Below are positions 11,209 to 23,255 of a DNA stretch of 64,000 bases, piece by piece (the first letter of the stretch is position 1; each line of letters starts with the position of its first letter). The translations under genes were made by a program, and so were the position numbers. The stretch comes from Pleurostoma richardsiae (lineage: Eukaryota > Ascomycota > Sordariomycetes > Calosphaeriales > Pleurostomataceae): contig JANBVO010000013.1 of the NCBI GenBank assembly GCA_030052745.1, forward strand, positions 62,001 to 126,000. The letters are read 5' to 3'. The notes under the pieces were generated by a model that saw nothing but the letters and a program-made list of their open reading frames with translations, searched no databases and was not told the origin of the DNA.

Positions 11209-12883
11209 GGAGTACATGCAGTACATGCAGGCGGTCTGCAGACTAGGGGATGCTGGGTTTAAGACACGGACGATGCTGGAATACTGCGTATAGCGCCGAA
11301 AAGATAGGCATCTCTCCCGTTACGGTAGAGCGCTTGACTATGCGAACTCGTCCGAGCCTTCATGCGAGGTCCACGGCATTGGCATCCCATTTCACACGAA
11401 TCCACCCCCGTGGCTCGTCAGTCTTAATAGAGGCGTGATATTGCAGCACTGCCAACCATCCACAGGATGCGACGGATACGCCGCAACAAGACATAAAACG
11501 GGCGTGCAGGATTAACAAACGGAGTATAACACAGGGGGGGAGAGTGACAGCGTTCTGAAATCCTGCACGCAGCCGTTGGCGATGGAGATATCAGGGACGC
11601 AGCAGCGGAGACGGACTTGCAGAGACGAGGGGGGTTTGGATTGCTGGGTGCGACTACGGTCACCAGGGCCCGCATGGTGCACATATCCCAACCACGACCA
11701 CATGCTTGATCCCAGCAGCCACCGCCAGCAGCGCACATGCGGGCGGTCAGGGGCAGGGCTGGTACATGGACCCGGTGCCTGGCTGGGGCGGCACGCCTGT
11801 ACCATCCATCCATCTCATCATCAGCATCTGAAACCGTGTCACCAGCGATCTTGAGGCATGGCCGCTTTAGTGGGGGCGCCACGGTGCAAACAAGGACAAG
11901 CCTGCTACATAGTAGAGTCGCTACTGGAGAACTTGCGAGAGATTCGTCCGAAGCATTTCCCTTTACGAGATGCCCAGAATATCAGGTGAGTGCTCTCTAC
12001 AGATGCAGGTAAGGAGGTACTCTTGGGTGCGGTGTTCCTGACCTCACTCTACTTTGGTAGAAAGACGCGCGGGAAGACATCTGTAATTATTCTTGGTAAC
12101 AGTTATTATCTGAGTAAGAAACATTCGACAAGAGCTGTTTTTCATAAGGCAAGGAAGGCGAGGTAGTCAGGGTACACGCAGGAGGGTATTTACAGCTCTC
12201 TTCTGTTGGCGCTTCAGGCCAAGCTTTTGCGTTCCCGTAACGCAAGGTACGGGCCTCCTCGGTGCCATTAAGTTAAAGTACCTGGCCGGGGACGCCTGGC
12301 GGGCCCCTGATTACACCCAACCCAGGGCCCGCGCCGGGCACCACCACCACTAACTGGGTAGGTACCTCTGCGAAGGTGGTGTCTTTTTCTTTTTTTCTTT
12401 CTTGTCTTCCTTCTGTCCTGCTTATCCGCACCCACCAGCCCAGGCCCGATTCGGCAACAAACATCCTTACCCGTCCGGTCAATGGCCCGCGGTGGATGGA
12501 CAGTCCTTATTTTTCATTAATCTCGCTCCAGTCCTCCTCCCGGTCTGCCCTTTTTCGCCTCTGTTGTGGTGTCCGACCGCTTCTTTCGAGCTTCGTTCTC
12601 TTCTCTTCTGCTACCGGAGTTCGAATCTTGCAGTTTGTCCCCTTTCTCGCCGAGACAGTCTCTCCCTCCTTCGTCCACGGGACACAGCCTCGCCCCGGTC
12701 TCGGTGAGGACGGCTTCGCTCCCCGTACGGTTCAGGGAAAGCCAGTCGGGGTCGCTTCTGTCTTGCTTCGTTCAACATGCGAGTCTTTAATCCTTAGTCC
12801 GCCCCGTCCCATCCCACCCGACCCGATCCTGCTGCCTCCCATCCCTCCCTCCGCTCTCTGCACGCCTTCCGCGCCTGGGCAAT

Positions 12884-14949
12884 ATGGAGGGGGTTCTAGT
12901 CGTTCCTCCGGACCGAGGCACCATCATTGGAAGAGCCATATGGAAGGTCAGGAGTTCGTCGCCCTGAAGATGGTGCCCGTGCCGTGTCCTAACCGCCTGT
13001 AGTCTCGGTATGTTGTCGTAGGGCCTTCCCGTAGGGAGCGCCCATCCGATGGCCCCTTCTCCCGACCTGCTGGCGCAAACCGATCCCAGGCCTCCAGCCA
13101 GAGGAGCCAGCCGCCGCCTGATCCCCCGTCTGGCGGGACGTTTCTCTCCATCTACAAGTCCAAGGTGGGCATGCTCGCATTAGTCTGGAAACGCGCCTGA
13201 AGGATACCGATTTACTCACTCTGGGCTACATAGGACGACTTGGAGCCCATCCAGCAGCATGCTATAAGCTCCATAACGGACTGCCAGGTCCAGATGGTAG
13301 CCCACCGAAAGCAAGGTCCGGTTCTCCCGACTCTGATAATCAATATCTCGCCTGATCCAGCCACGGACAAGCTACGCAAGCGTCGGTCGAGCAGGACGGC
13401 AGGCTTGACGACAACGAGAGAGACCAGCCCGACAACTCTGTGGTTTCGCTCCGGAGCAGATGACTCACATAAGCTTCAGGAATGGTCGCGGTGTATCCAG
13501 TCACTGATCCAACCGCACATACGCGACAGGAATCCCATAAGTCCGATCACGCCCGGGTCTCCAACGTTCATCAATCCGTTTACCTCGAGATCGCGAGAGC
13601 CGTCAGACTACTACCAGAGGCCGCCGAGTGCGAATCCCAACTCCCGTACTGGATTGCAGCACAAGACGTCCACCCAGACATACTCGAGCCGCGAGCGACC
13701 CGTGACATTTTCCGAATCTCCCAGCCTCCGCTCGAAACGCAGCGACGTCTCCTCATCCCAGACGAGCTCAATGAACCCGTCGCATATGGCCTACAACATC
13801 CCCGGTCAACATTATACGACCGTACTCCCGACTGACCTCCCATCGCCGGCCACGACCGTTGGCGAGTATCAGGGGGAGTTCATCGAGGGCTGGACTTCGG
13901 CCCAGGGAAGATCTTCGACCCTGAGTTCCCCGGTAAGGGGGCGGGATAGTATTTCGTCCCAGCCATCACTTCCATCTCAGCAGCCCCTAAATTCAAGCTC
14001 GCCGCCAGGTCCCCGTGAGACGATACTGGACAGAGCGTTCCAGCTGCGCGTCATCCCCGGCTCCGAGCGTGAGGTTCCAGGCGAGGAGAAGCTGAGTTCT
14101 CTGGCGCGGTTCGATGCGTTGATGCGTGAAGCAGACGCACGAAGAAGACTGAGGGAAGCAGAGGAACGGGCCAGGGTAGCCAAGGCTGCAGCAGAGGCAA
14201 GAGCAGCACGGTCTGCCGAATCTGCCGAAAGTGATGGCTTGAAGAGTGCTTGGGACTTGGACGACGATTCGGACGAGGATGACGATAGTCAGAGCCAGCG
14301 GGAAGATGAAAACGATGACGACGGACACGAACGAGACCTAGACGAAGATGTCGTCATCCCATCCACGGCTCAGCGGGCGCTAGACTATATCGCCGGCCGT
14401 GGCCAGCCGACAGGGTCTCGTTCGCCAGTCTCTTATGACCGCGATACTCTCATGGCATTGAACAGTGGGTTGTCCTCCCAGTTGAGACCGCAAACCGGTT
14501 ATTCTCGAAACAGGCCAGGGATAGCTCAGAGAACACACAGTCAATCGTACCTAGCGACAGCGCAGAGATACATTCCAGGGAAGAACCCTGATGACGGGAG
14601 CACAACAGCCCCGAGTACCACGTTGCACCGAAGCGCAACAGAGAAACGGCAGTCAGCGTCTAGCGTCAAGCGAATCAGCTTCACCGAGTTTACGAAGCGG
14701 CTGAGTAGCACAAGCAGCCTGCTGTTGGTGCAGACCAACGCGAGCAACGCCAGCAGTCGCGCGAGCAGTGAAGGGGACACCCAGCAGCAGCAACCGCAGC
14801 AACACCTGACGCCCAGTTCCAGAAGCGCCGTCGGCCCTCGCGGCACTCTCATTCCGCCTCCAGGTGACACGGACCGCGAGGCATGGGAGAAGAGATGCGG
14901 CTGGCGAGGTAGCGTGGGTGTGCTAGGCTCCGAAGGCGGTTTTCTCTGA
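12884..14949 (+). CDS. PH-domain protein with coiled coil and acidic region
   Basis: Exons 12884-12946, 13003-13164 and 13234-14949 encode 646 residues. The introns (56 and 69 nt) have GT-AG ends, and the first has a CTAAC branch site. Residues about 1-165 look like a split pleckstrin-homology domain: it opens with VVPPDRGTIIGRAIWKSRYVVV, continues with GTFLSIYKSKDDLEPI, and ends with the typical helix HKLQEWSRCIQSLIQ. The middle is Ser/Pro-rich and disordered. An Ala/Arg/Glu-rich helix (about residues 364-407) predicts a coiled coil, followed by a strongly acidic run (about 415-450) and a Gln/Ser-rich tail. PH domains usually bind phosphoinositides or protein partners at membranes, so a cortical or membrane role is an inference. 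I do not recognise a named orthologue. The first exon ATG is the only ATG between an upstream in-frame stop and the domain. Confidence 0.85.
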
Positions 14950-16106
14950 CTTTACGCGCCGATGACCCTCCTATGAGGACCTTCATTCTTCCTATTGCAT
15001 ACTCGATACCCGCCATTTGAACCTGCCACTTTTGCATACTGCCCGATCGTGGGCCTCTGCATCGGCGATTTCGCCCTGGGGGTGGCTTCGTTCTATTGTC
15101 TTGTAATTCTTCTTGCCGTTCATACGCGCCAGACCTGTTACGACCTTCATGATCTTTGGGACATCTGGACTCTCTGAAAGACAGGCGTTATTTTCTACTT
15201 CTGCTCTTGCGACCTCATAGGGTTGCATGTCTAGGGTACTTTACCCTAGCGGTCTTCTGCCTCCTTTGCGTTTGCGTTGGATACGATGCCGATATATGAT
15301 GGATGTCTGGACGAAGCGAAACGGCCGACCTGAAATGGAAAAAAGATGAAGATGAAGCCTCTGTTCGTGTGTCTTATGTCGCAATTCAGCTGGGATCGTG
15401 TTTCATGTGGCTGTCCGTTTCTCGTGCTCGAGAGGTCTCGTTCAGTCTATTATATGCCCTCTGGCTCTTGCCCACCTACTTCTAGCACCGGCAATTGGAG
15501 GCAACCCTTCAGACACCGTGACCGCATATCCCTTACATGCTGCTCCACGTCACTCTGCGGTCCTGCGCTGCTGGTTCCCAATCTCGTCACACCGCCTGTC
15601 TGTGCGTGCCGCGGTGGTGATGGTGTATGCCATGTCTCCGCCGTCGGTATTTGCAAACTGCAGGACTAGTCCCAAATCGCTTGTCTCTCATGTGTGGTGT
15701 ATAGTCGCGGCATGCCAGCCCGGCAGCCCAACCTTCTTCTCCATCCTCTGAACGTCGGGGGGACATGGCTGCGTTGGACGAACTGTCCGTGTCCAGTGTA
15801 TACTAGTGTACGATAGAGAGGCATATACCCTATCGGGCAATATTCGTCGATATTCTCGCTCATTTCGTCTTTATATATGGCATTAACGTGTCTGTCTTCC
15901 TATGATACCCAAAGCTAAGAACAGCGAGCGATGTCGATCTCTCACCAGTCCTCCCGCTCACTGACGCTCTCCAACCCTGACTGTCGTTCACGAGTAACGT
16001 ATCTTTTCCCACGCAGCCATGGCAAGATTTGCTCCACCACCCCTTCCTCACCGCCCGTCCCTTCCTCACCCTTCCGCTGGCCGGCTCACCTCGCCAGCTT
16101 ACCTAC
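14950..16106. other. Intergenic region between convergent genes
   Basis: This stretch lies between the PH-domain stop and the carboxypeptidase-like stop, so it should hold two 3' untranslated regions. The short ORFs show no family signal. A polypyrimidine stretch on the plus strand around 16,030-16,110 contains an ACCTACCTACC run. Confidence 0.45.
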
Positions 16107-18407
16107 CTACCTGCTCACGGCAGGCGGCGGACTAACCACCACCCGCCCCCGCACCACGGCCGTCCCGTCCGCCAGCGCCGCCAGCTGCTCCGGCGTGCAC
16201 CGCAGGGGCAAATCGGGGTAGTCGACGTAGCACTCGCCTCCGCGTGGCGGGGGCACCGAGTTCCTGATGCCGAAGGCGGAGGCGGGACCGGCGGAGGAGT
16301 AGCCCGGGCGGAGGGCGAGCGCGATGATCCCTGTGGCGACGTCTCGGCCGAGGATGGTGCGGGAGAAGATGCGGTAGGCGGTCTCGGGCTGGTAGTATGG
16401 GACTAGGGGGTTCGAGGAAGTCAGTGTGGGGGGTCACCATGAGGATGCAAGGAAGAGGCAGGCGAAGGGGCGTTTACCCTCGTGGCCGGCGTCGAACACG
16501 CGTGAAAAGGAGACCAGGCCATGCTGCCTCACCGCGCCGCCAGTGCGGCCCGCACCTGTGGTGATGCTCGCGTAGCCCGCGGCTGCGAAGGCGGCCTTCT
16601 TGCTGTACGGCAAGGCAAGGCTGACGGCCTCGCCGCCCAGCCCTGTGGCATGGGTTAGTCAGTTGGGACCTTGTAAGGCCATGTCCATCCTCAGGGCAAA
16701 GGGAGGTTTCTGGGGACCTGCCACTTACAGTTCGCTCTGAAGTCACGGTCGCCGTGCAAGAGCGCGATCTTGACCCCATAGTCAGCGATGGAGGCGAGCT
16801 GCGCCAGGGAGTTCCCACGGATGTAGTCGCCGGTGCTCACGAACACTGTTTCGTGTTCACACGTCAGATCTGAACTCTCTAGTCTTCACGGTTGTTGAGC
16901 ATCCCCCTTCCTTTACTTACTATTAGCGACGACGGCATCCGAGGCGGTGAAGTTGATCTTTGCGCCGAGAGCGTCTCGTACCCATTTGTTGTTCAGGTAG
17001 CCGAGCGCATAAGGGGGCGGGAACGAGACCGGTGTCGTCCTGGCTATATCGAAGGGATCGCGGAGCGGCTGGGCGCCCAGGTCAGTCATCTACCTACTTC
17101 CCTCCATGACACTAACATCAAGAGTCGGGGTAGTCGCTTCGTCACATACCTGGGCATACCGCGGGTTCTCATAATACCCATACACACTTCCCCAGCATAG
17201 CGCGAATGCAGCGAGGCACGCGCCATTCGTAGTCGTATTGTTGCCGTAGTCGTCCGGGTCGCTCTGCACGGCAAGCTGGTGGCACCGAAGCACCGCGTCT
17301 CGGCAGCCGCCCGGCTGGTAGAGATTAGCAGCGGCCGCCTCCGCGGTAGACTGGTTGTAGGCGCGGATGTCATATGTGTTGTTGACGGCGAACTGCGGCC
17401 AGTATGGCGCCTGGGCCAGGCCATCGATGAATCCGTTGATGATGCCCACGCTGTCGACGCCAGGGCCGCAGCTGCCCCGCCGGCCGCGGCACTGCGGTTT
17501 TAGTCTTCTGTCCATTAGGGCGGAGGCGAGGGAGGGAGCATAGTGGCCGCCACTGACAGCGGATTAGACTCGATCATTGGCGAGAGACGGCGGAGGGACT
17601 CACTAGGACTGTGTCCAGATGTTGACGCCATCTCGCTTGTAGATGGGAAACCTTGGACATGAATGAGACCCAGGTCTCAAAAGCTTGTATGTGCCAGATG
17701 GATGCATTACTCACCTGTCGAACCACAAGTCTAGAAACTCCTGGATCGCCTTCATCGCAATGGCAGTCGTGTTAGCAGTCCTCCTCATGTCTTGGCTCGC
17801 AAACACCCCTTTTCTCAGGAGATACGTCGACGAGTTCACTTCACCCGCATTGATGGCCCCGGTCAACATGTCCATTGTGCCGTCCGTGGCGACGTCGTAC
17901 GAGTAGCCCACCTGGACCGGCTGGTCGAGATACAGCATGTTGGCCACGTTGTTCCAGCTCCAGGGGTTCAGCATCGTTGAGTTGGAGTCACTCTGCACCG
18001 CGCAGGGCCCGTTGTGTCCGCTCACCGCCTGCACGGTGCTAGCGGAGCCGGGTCCGCCCTGGAGCCACAGAGTGAGCGGCGCAGTCAGGGGCGAGTCCCG
18101 AGCCTCGAAGAACCAAAAGAACATGTTGGCGTCGTAGGGCTGGAGGGACGGGTCGGCGGAAGCCGGGATGGTGATGTATCCGCTGTAAGACTTGACACCG
18201 GGAGTGGTTTCGCAGATTTTAGTCTTATTATGGTGAGCTGCGTCTTTCATAACATCATGACTGTCTCTTATCCTTGAAGGGTTGGCTTACCTGTTTATAG
18301 CTGATCGTTACGCTTCGGCCCCGTATCACAGTTGCATGGCTGGCTGTTGGCCACAGAGCAAGGACAGCCACGAGGGCATTGCAGAGGTATCCAACTGGTG
18401 AGAACAT
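16107..18407 (-). CDS. Secreted S10-family serine carboxypeptidase-like protein
   Basis: Eight exons: 18407-18291, 18223-17715, 17651-17604, 17552-17150, 17068-16921, 16845-16729, 16642-16478, 16402-16107. All junctions are GT-AG and phases close, giving 600 residues. Residues 1-25 form a signal peptide. The family start ISYKQ-TKICETTPGVKSYSGY is clear. The nucleophile motif is WTQSYGGHYAP (Ser224), the Asp motif is HGDRDFRANWLGGEA (Asp443 probably catalytic), and the His motif is DAGHEVPYYQP (His501). The fold and triad therefore look intact, and the protein probably acts outside the cell or in the vacuole. The substrate C-terminal carboxylate network is altered: LWLQGGPG has Gln94 where carboxypeptidase Y has Asn51, SGHNGPC has His109 where Glu65 stands, and TQSYGG has Gln223 where Glu145 stands. 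Several N-glycosylation sequons (NST, NNT, NTT) are present. True carboxypeptidase activity is therefore uncertain. Confidence 0.9.
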
Positions 18408-21400
18408 ACTTGAGAAGGGAATAAGCTCGAGCCACTGGTCTCAAGACAGAACGTTGAAATAAACAAAATAACTATCTGAGACAGGAGAGACCGGCCGACG
18501 AGGGGGCTCGGAGAATGTATGTGTCTTGTTCCTGGACAAGAGACATGGACTCAACAGTCAGGCACGATCCGAGATCAAGACGATTTGGTGCTTATATAGC
18601 CTCTTACTCCCAGACATGCGCATGTCCAGCCTGCCAGCTATGCCACTGCCAACAGATATGCTGTGGCTCACGGATTTATACAACATCCGGATCGAAGGAC
18701 CACTTTCGGGTGTCAATAAGGACCTACCAGTCCTGGCTGGTAGCTGTGACATATGATCGGGAATGGCAAGATATTGCTAGGGACGGCCAACAGATCCATG
18801 CAGAGAGAAGCTCAATCCTCCCAGTCCGCCACCAACATTGTACCTGCTACAGACTCCCTCCGTCTCGGGGCTCATTGCTGCTGAATCAGCCCAAGTGTGG
18901 TAATTACAAGACGGCGTGTCCGTGAAATGAAGTAACAGGTGCGTGCACCTCGGATGCGCCGTTGCCATAGACGTCGAGAAGGCATGCTTTGTTCTCGCCC
19001 GTTTGAAGCAGGGCTCGGGACATCTTCAGATACCACCAGCATGTGGCCATCAACCGTCTCCAGATTTGACCTCACCAAGGATGTATCAAGGATCCAAACC
19101 CAGGTCACGGAAAAGGCAAAGTCCATTTGGGCCTGGGGGTGTTCCTCGGTCTTGTCTCCCGAGCGCCTTGAAGGTGTACGTTTAGCAAGTTCAAAGTCGG
19201 TCGAGCAGCAGGGGGGAACCTCTTGTTTCGGAGTATCAGGAGACTGTATCATCAGGTATCTTGGACCGATATCGACCTGAGTGATCATCAACTATCCGTA
19301 TTCGGATACCGGGTGCTCCTATTCGATACCCACTCGAGGGCTGAGCTGAGGCTGTCTTTGTTGACGGGCCCCGTATGGTTCTAGACGGCGGTAGAAACCT
19401 TCTAGAACACCCGCTACGTCTTGTGTCCTTAGTTGGGTTGACCACACGGGACGTAAATAGAGCCCTATTCAGACCCATTTGCGGAAAGACATAGAAGTTC
19501 CCCTCCTGGATCCCCATGTCTTCCGAGCCGCCACCTTTTGCAAATCTTCACCGTAGAGGAGCAACGTGCCGTGCGAACACATACATAGTAATAGCTGTTA
19601 CGTCCAAGTCTTGCACTAAAACAAACTTCACGACAGACATCTGTTTGCTGCTTTAGCGAATTCATGTGGATCTCCCGATCAGACTGCTGAAGACGGTGTC
19701 CCCTGGTTAAGACAGTTCCCAAAGGCACAACAGAGAAAATAACTGGCGTCATGTAGGAAGATAATACGGCCAAGTCCTCTCATACTTGGCTCTTGAGTAT
19801 GTTTTCGCTACCCAGTCATTCACAATCCAAGACAGCCCCCCCTGCCCTCCAGTAGTTTAGTATATAGCGCCTTCTAACCATGACCACCATAAGAGGGTGG
19901 TCAAGGCTATTGCCAGGACGAAGTTTCCAATTCACAAATGGTTCGTTTGCTTCCCTACCTTATCCTGAGCCGGAGAGGAGGTGTCAGCAAAGATTAGGCA
20001 CAGCCAGCTCAGCCGTCCGGACTAGACAGCCCGCTGACGAGACCAAACCGGGCGGCCTCTCTGCTGCGAGCGGCCACTTGGCCAGCTGCGAACCGACGGT
20101 GTCACACAACCACACCGTCGGGAGCACGATCACTCCGTTCGTATCTGATCGGCAAACGGCGAGGGCGGAAACCCGCATCATCGGACCGCCATGGGTCCCG
20201 TTTCCCAGCTACTTGCTCCTAACTGCAATACTGCAGCTAGGCTATCTGTCTGACAGGACGCATGCAGTTCCATGTGACCTACCGCGGCCTTCCCAGCACA
20301 GCGGCCAAGCACTCCCAGCGTCGCGCTGACTAGTGGTCGGGTTTCCCACGAGGGACGACTGATGGGACGAGAGGAAAAAGTCTTCCAACCACTAGAAGGC
20401 TAGACCGTCTCCCTGTGCCTCCCGTGGCCTGTCTCCGGCCACGCTGTCGACACAAGGTGCGGAATAGGCCAAGCGGGACCAGAACCACCTTAACTACATC
20501 CGGCGTGCCGACCATGAGCGGCCGACTCCGAGAAGGGCCGGAGACGGAGCGGCACATGCGAGAGGAGAACTACCGGGCGTCTAGACCCCTCGCTAGCCCC
20601 AGGGACTGCCGAATAGACTTTTCCCCTGTCGTCCAGCCGTCCGCGTTCCTGGCGCCGGCTGGGACTGGGCTCGGTGCGTTCTTCATCCTCTGGAATGGAG
20701 GAGGGGCAGAGAGGGATGGCATTCGCGAGTCGTGGGCGATCCTGATAGCGTGGATTCCTGGCTTGGTGGGGGGTTGGTTGATAGGACAGGAGAAGTTGCT
20801 ACAGAGACGGAAACGATTCGACGAGGGCTGCCCCTTGAGAAGAGATGGTGGTGGGCGAACGATTCGCGGCGAGGCGGCCCCGTGAGTTGGAGACTGTCAC
20901 GCTGCATTTGGGGGGATCATGATGTGCCGACATGGCAGTAGCCAAGCTGTTCTGCAGACTCATCACCGTAAGTAGTACAGCAGAGAGATGCTTCCTTTGT
21001 CACGTCTCTTGAGGTCCTCTCCGTAGTTACTGTGTAAACTCAGACAAGGGGCTCCGTCTCAGAAACAGAAACGCTGGGCCCGAGGGCCAGCGCTCGCACA
21101 GATGTGGGCGTGGGCACCGTTGAAACATCGTTTCAGACAAAAGATCGCGGATCTGTTACACTAGCAGGTCTTGTCTTTCAGATGAAAATGCTCCCTGCTT
21201 ACTTAGTTAGCAGGGGAGGGCAGCGAGGGAACCGATCAAGGGAGCAACACAGCCCGAATCCTGCTGGACTGAGACCTGCCCATGTCAACCCCGCGCAGGA
21301 TGTAGCTAGGGATGTGACGGGTCACCATCCATCACGCTGTATGCTTGTGAGAGTTGAATGACAGACAGGCAACAGAAGACTGAGCGATTGAGCGAATGAA

Positions 21401-21896
21401 TGAAGTTTGCGTGTGTAAATTGGAGAGAGCAGTTTGGTATCATGTCTTCATAAGGTACTGCTGTTGGAACCTTGTGTCCATCGTCTTCATCAATTCCGTC
21501 CTTCTCTCATGCGACGTTGCTCCGGCCGTGACATCGTGAATATTAGGCTCCAGCTAGACGCCCTTCATGAGAACCAAACCCCTCCCATATCCCTTTCTGC
21601 TGCTGTCTGAGCTCCAATCGTGCAACCCGATGTAGCATGTAGCGATAGTATCGAGGAAAAAGGAATGCCAGACGCCGATGACCCCGATGCTGTAGTAGAG
21701 GTATGTCACCCCCAAACGCCATTATGTGTGTGTATCATCCTCCCAGAAACGCCGTCACCGTAAAGCAGAATCCCCTTCCCATCCGTAACAGTAGACACCA
21801 GCTCCCAGAGCTACCCCGCAGCAGATGGTGTCATCCCAGACCCTCTCACATCATCCCTTGCAGGACGTGGCAAGACATGTCTCTCGTCCCATTGTC
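18408..21896. other. Intergenic region, no supported gene
   Basis: The first few hundred bases are the promoter of the minus-strand carboxypeptidase-like gene. The rest contains only short ORFs with no domain, and none is extended by plausible splicing. The right end (about 21,400-21,896) should be the 3' flank of the next minus-strand gene. Confidence 0.4.
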
Positions 21897-23255
21897 TCAC
21901 AGCATCCTGCTGTTGACCTTCATGCTCCGCCGCCGCGCCGTCAGCCCGCCCAGCAGGCCCCTCTTCGCCGGGGACGCCGCCAGAGGAGACTCCGGCAGCG
22001 GCGTGGCGGTCATCGGCGTCTGGGACACCAGCGACTCCCGCGCGTTCCGCTTCGCGAACCGCACGATGTCGTTGAACGTCACCGGCTGCTGCGGTTGCAC
22101 GACAGCTTCTGGTGCAGGCGCCTCCGCCACCTCGTGCTCGTGCTGCTGCTGCTCCTGTTGTGACGCCGAAACGTCGAGCTTGGACGGCGGGAGCGCCGCC
22201 AGCGCCGCTGCCTGCTGCTGCTGGCCGAGCGAGTCCCTCGACGGGGACACGCCCATGGAGTTGAGCATCGGCCTGCTGCGCTTCCGGACCAGGCCCAGAG
22301 TCTTCTTCAGTATCGCCGTCGGCGTCTTGGGGGTCTTGGGCCGGTCGGCGTCGTCGTGCTCGCCGCTACCGCCCTCTCGGAGCATTGCGTCGAGCGAGTA
22401 GGTGCTGCCGTTTGCGTAGGGGTCGATGTTCAGGAACAGGGGCTTCCTCTGCTTTTGCGGCCGCGTCGCCGGGAACAGCATCATCGGCACACTGCTGCTG
22501 CGGGGCGGTAGCTGCGGCAGATCCTGCGGCCGTCTCTGCTGCTGTGCGTAGGAGGTATGGTATTGAGTATGCTCGGACGTCGCCGCCGTCGAGGCGGTTG
22601 AAGGCCGCCCGGACATCAACGACATGGCGCTGGACACCGTGCCGCTGCGGCTGCTCTGCCTGCTCTGGCGTGCCTGCTCCATCGAGTCGATGGACGCGGA
22701 CCGCCTGCCAAGCGGCAGGTCGATGATGGACGGCTTGCCGTAGAAGACGACCGACACCACCCGCGCCGTGTCCTCGTGGCTGCGCCTGCTGCCCGTCGGC
22801 GACAGCGAGCCCTCGCTGCCCGAGTCGTAGTCGAAGTCGGAAAAGTCGTCCGCCGAGGAGGACGCGTCCTCCTCCGAGGAGAGGTATGTGTCGTGGGGCG
22901 TCGCCTGTGCCAGCCGGTCGGCGGCGGTGTCGATGCCGGTCCCGAGCTTGAGGCCGACAAGGTCGTCGAGCAGCCTTGATGCTCGGAGGGAGCTCTTCTC
23001 TGGCAGAGCTGGTGGGACGGCGGCAGCCTGCACCTTGGGGTGCGACTCGGGCGCTATCACGTCGTGGTGTTCGTCCATGTCGTAGAAAGGGTCGAAGATC
23101 GTGCGGCCGTACGGAGCGTGGTCGTCTTTGGCGGCGTGGGATCCAGGGTCCTGCCGCGATGATGGGGCGCCTATATAAGCGTGTTGTTCGAGGGTCCGGC
23201 TCTGACTCGTATGGCCCGCGTCCCTCGAACAAAGGGATTGCTCCACCAGAGACAT
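21897..23255 (-). CDS. Disordered fungal protein of unknown function
   Basis: One uninterrupted exon encodes 452 residues from the first ATG at 23255, which has a good context (GCCATGT). The open frame continues 62 codons further upstream without another ATG. I recognise no catalytic domain. Ordered-looking islands are TIFDPFYDMDEHHDVI, ASRLLDDLVGLKLG, an acidic run SSADDFSDFDYDSGSEG, VVSVVFYGKPSIIDLP, TPTAILKKTLGLVRKRSRP and FNDIVRFAKRNARESL. Between them lie Gln- and Ser-rich stretches. The C-terminus is basic (GGLTARRRSMKV). The length, GC-rich third positions and conserved-looking islands support a real gene. A scaffold or phosphoregulated adaptor would fit, but this is only inference. 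Confidence 0.75.
   Translation of the reverse strand: MSLVEQSLCSRDAGHTSQSRTLEQHAYIGAPSSRQDPGSHAAKDDHAPYGRTIFDPFYDMDEHHDVIAPESHPKVQAAAVPPALPEKSSLRASRLLDDLVGLKLGTGIDTAADRLAQATPHDTYLSSEEDASSSADDFSDFDYDSGSEGSLSPTGSRRSHEDTARVVSVVFYGKPSIIDLPLGRRSASIDSMEQARQSRQSSRSGTVSSAMSLMSGRPSTASTAATSEHTQYHTSYAQQQRRPQDLPQLPPRSSSVPMMLFPATRPQKQRKPLFLNIDPYANGSTYSLDAMLREGGSGEHDDADRPKTPKTPTAILKKTLGLVRKRSRPMLNSMGVSPSRDSLGQQQQAAALAALPPSKLDVSASQQEQQQHEHEVAEAPAPEAVVQPQQPVTFNDIVRFAKRNARESLVSQTPMTATPLPESPLAASPAKRGLLGGLTARRRSMKVNSRML

Larger units (their letters stand above)
5709..12883. other. Long gene-poor interval
   Basis: This 7.2 kb stretch has many short overlapping ORFs on both strands but none with a recognisable domain, a consistent GC-rich third position, or splice-joined homology. 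The first few hundred bases are the kinase 3' flank. Two small palindromic elements built on CGGAGTA lie at 7531-7548 and 11156-11208 and are listed separately. The end (about 12,370-12,880) is pyrimidine-rich and is the probable promoter and leader of the PH-domain gene. A small intron-rich gene, a lncRNA, or very old repeat debris could be hidden here. Confidence 0.4.

Noticed and set aside
12600-12625. A GAGTTCGAATCTT sequence resembling a tRNA B box.
   Set aside because: No A box or foldable tRNA body is found upstream; it sits in the leader of the PH-domain gene.
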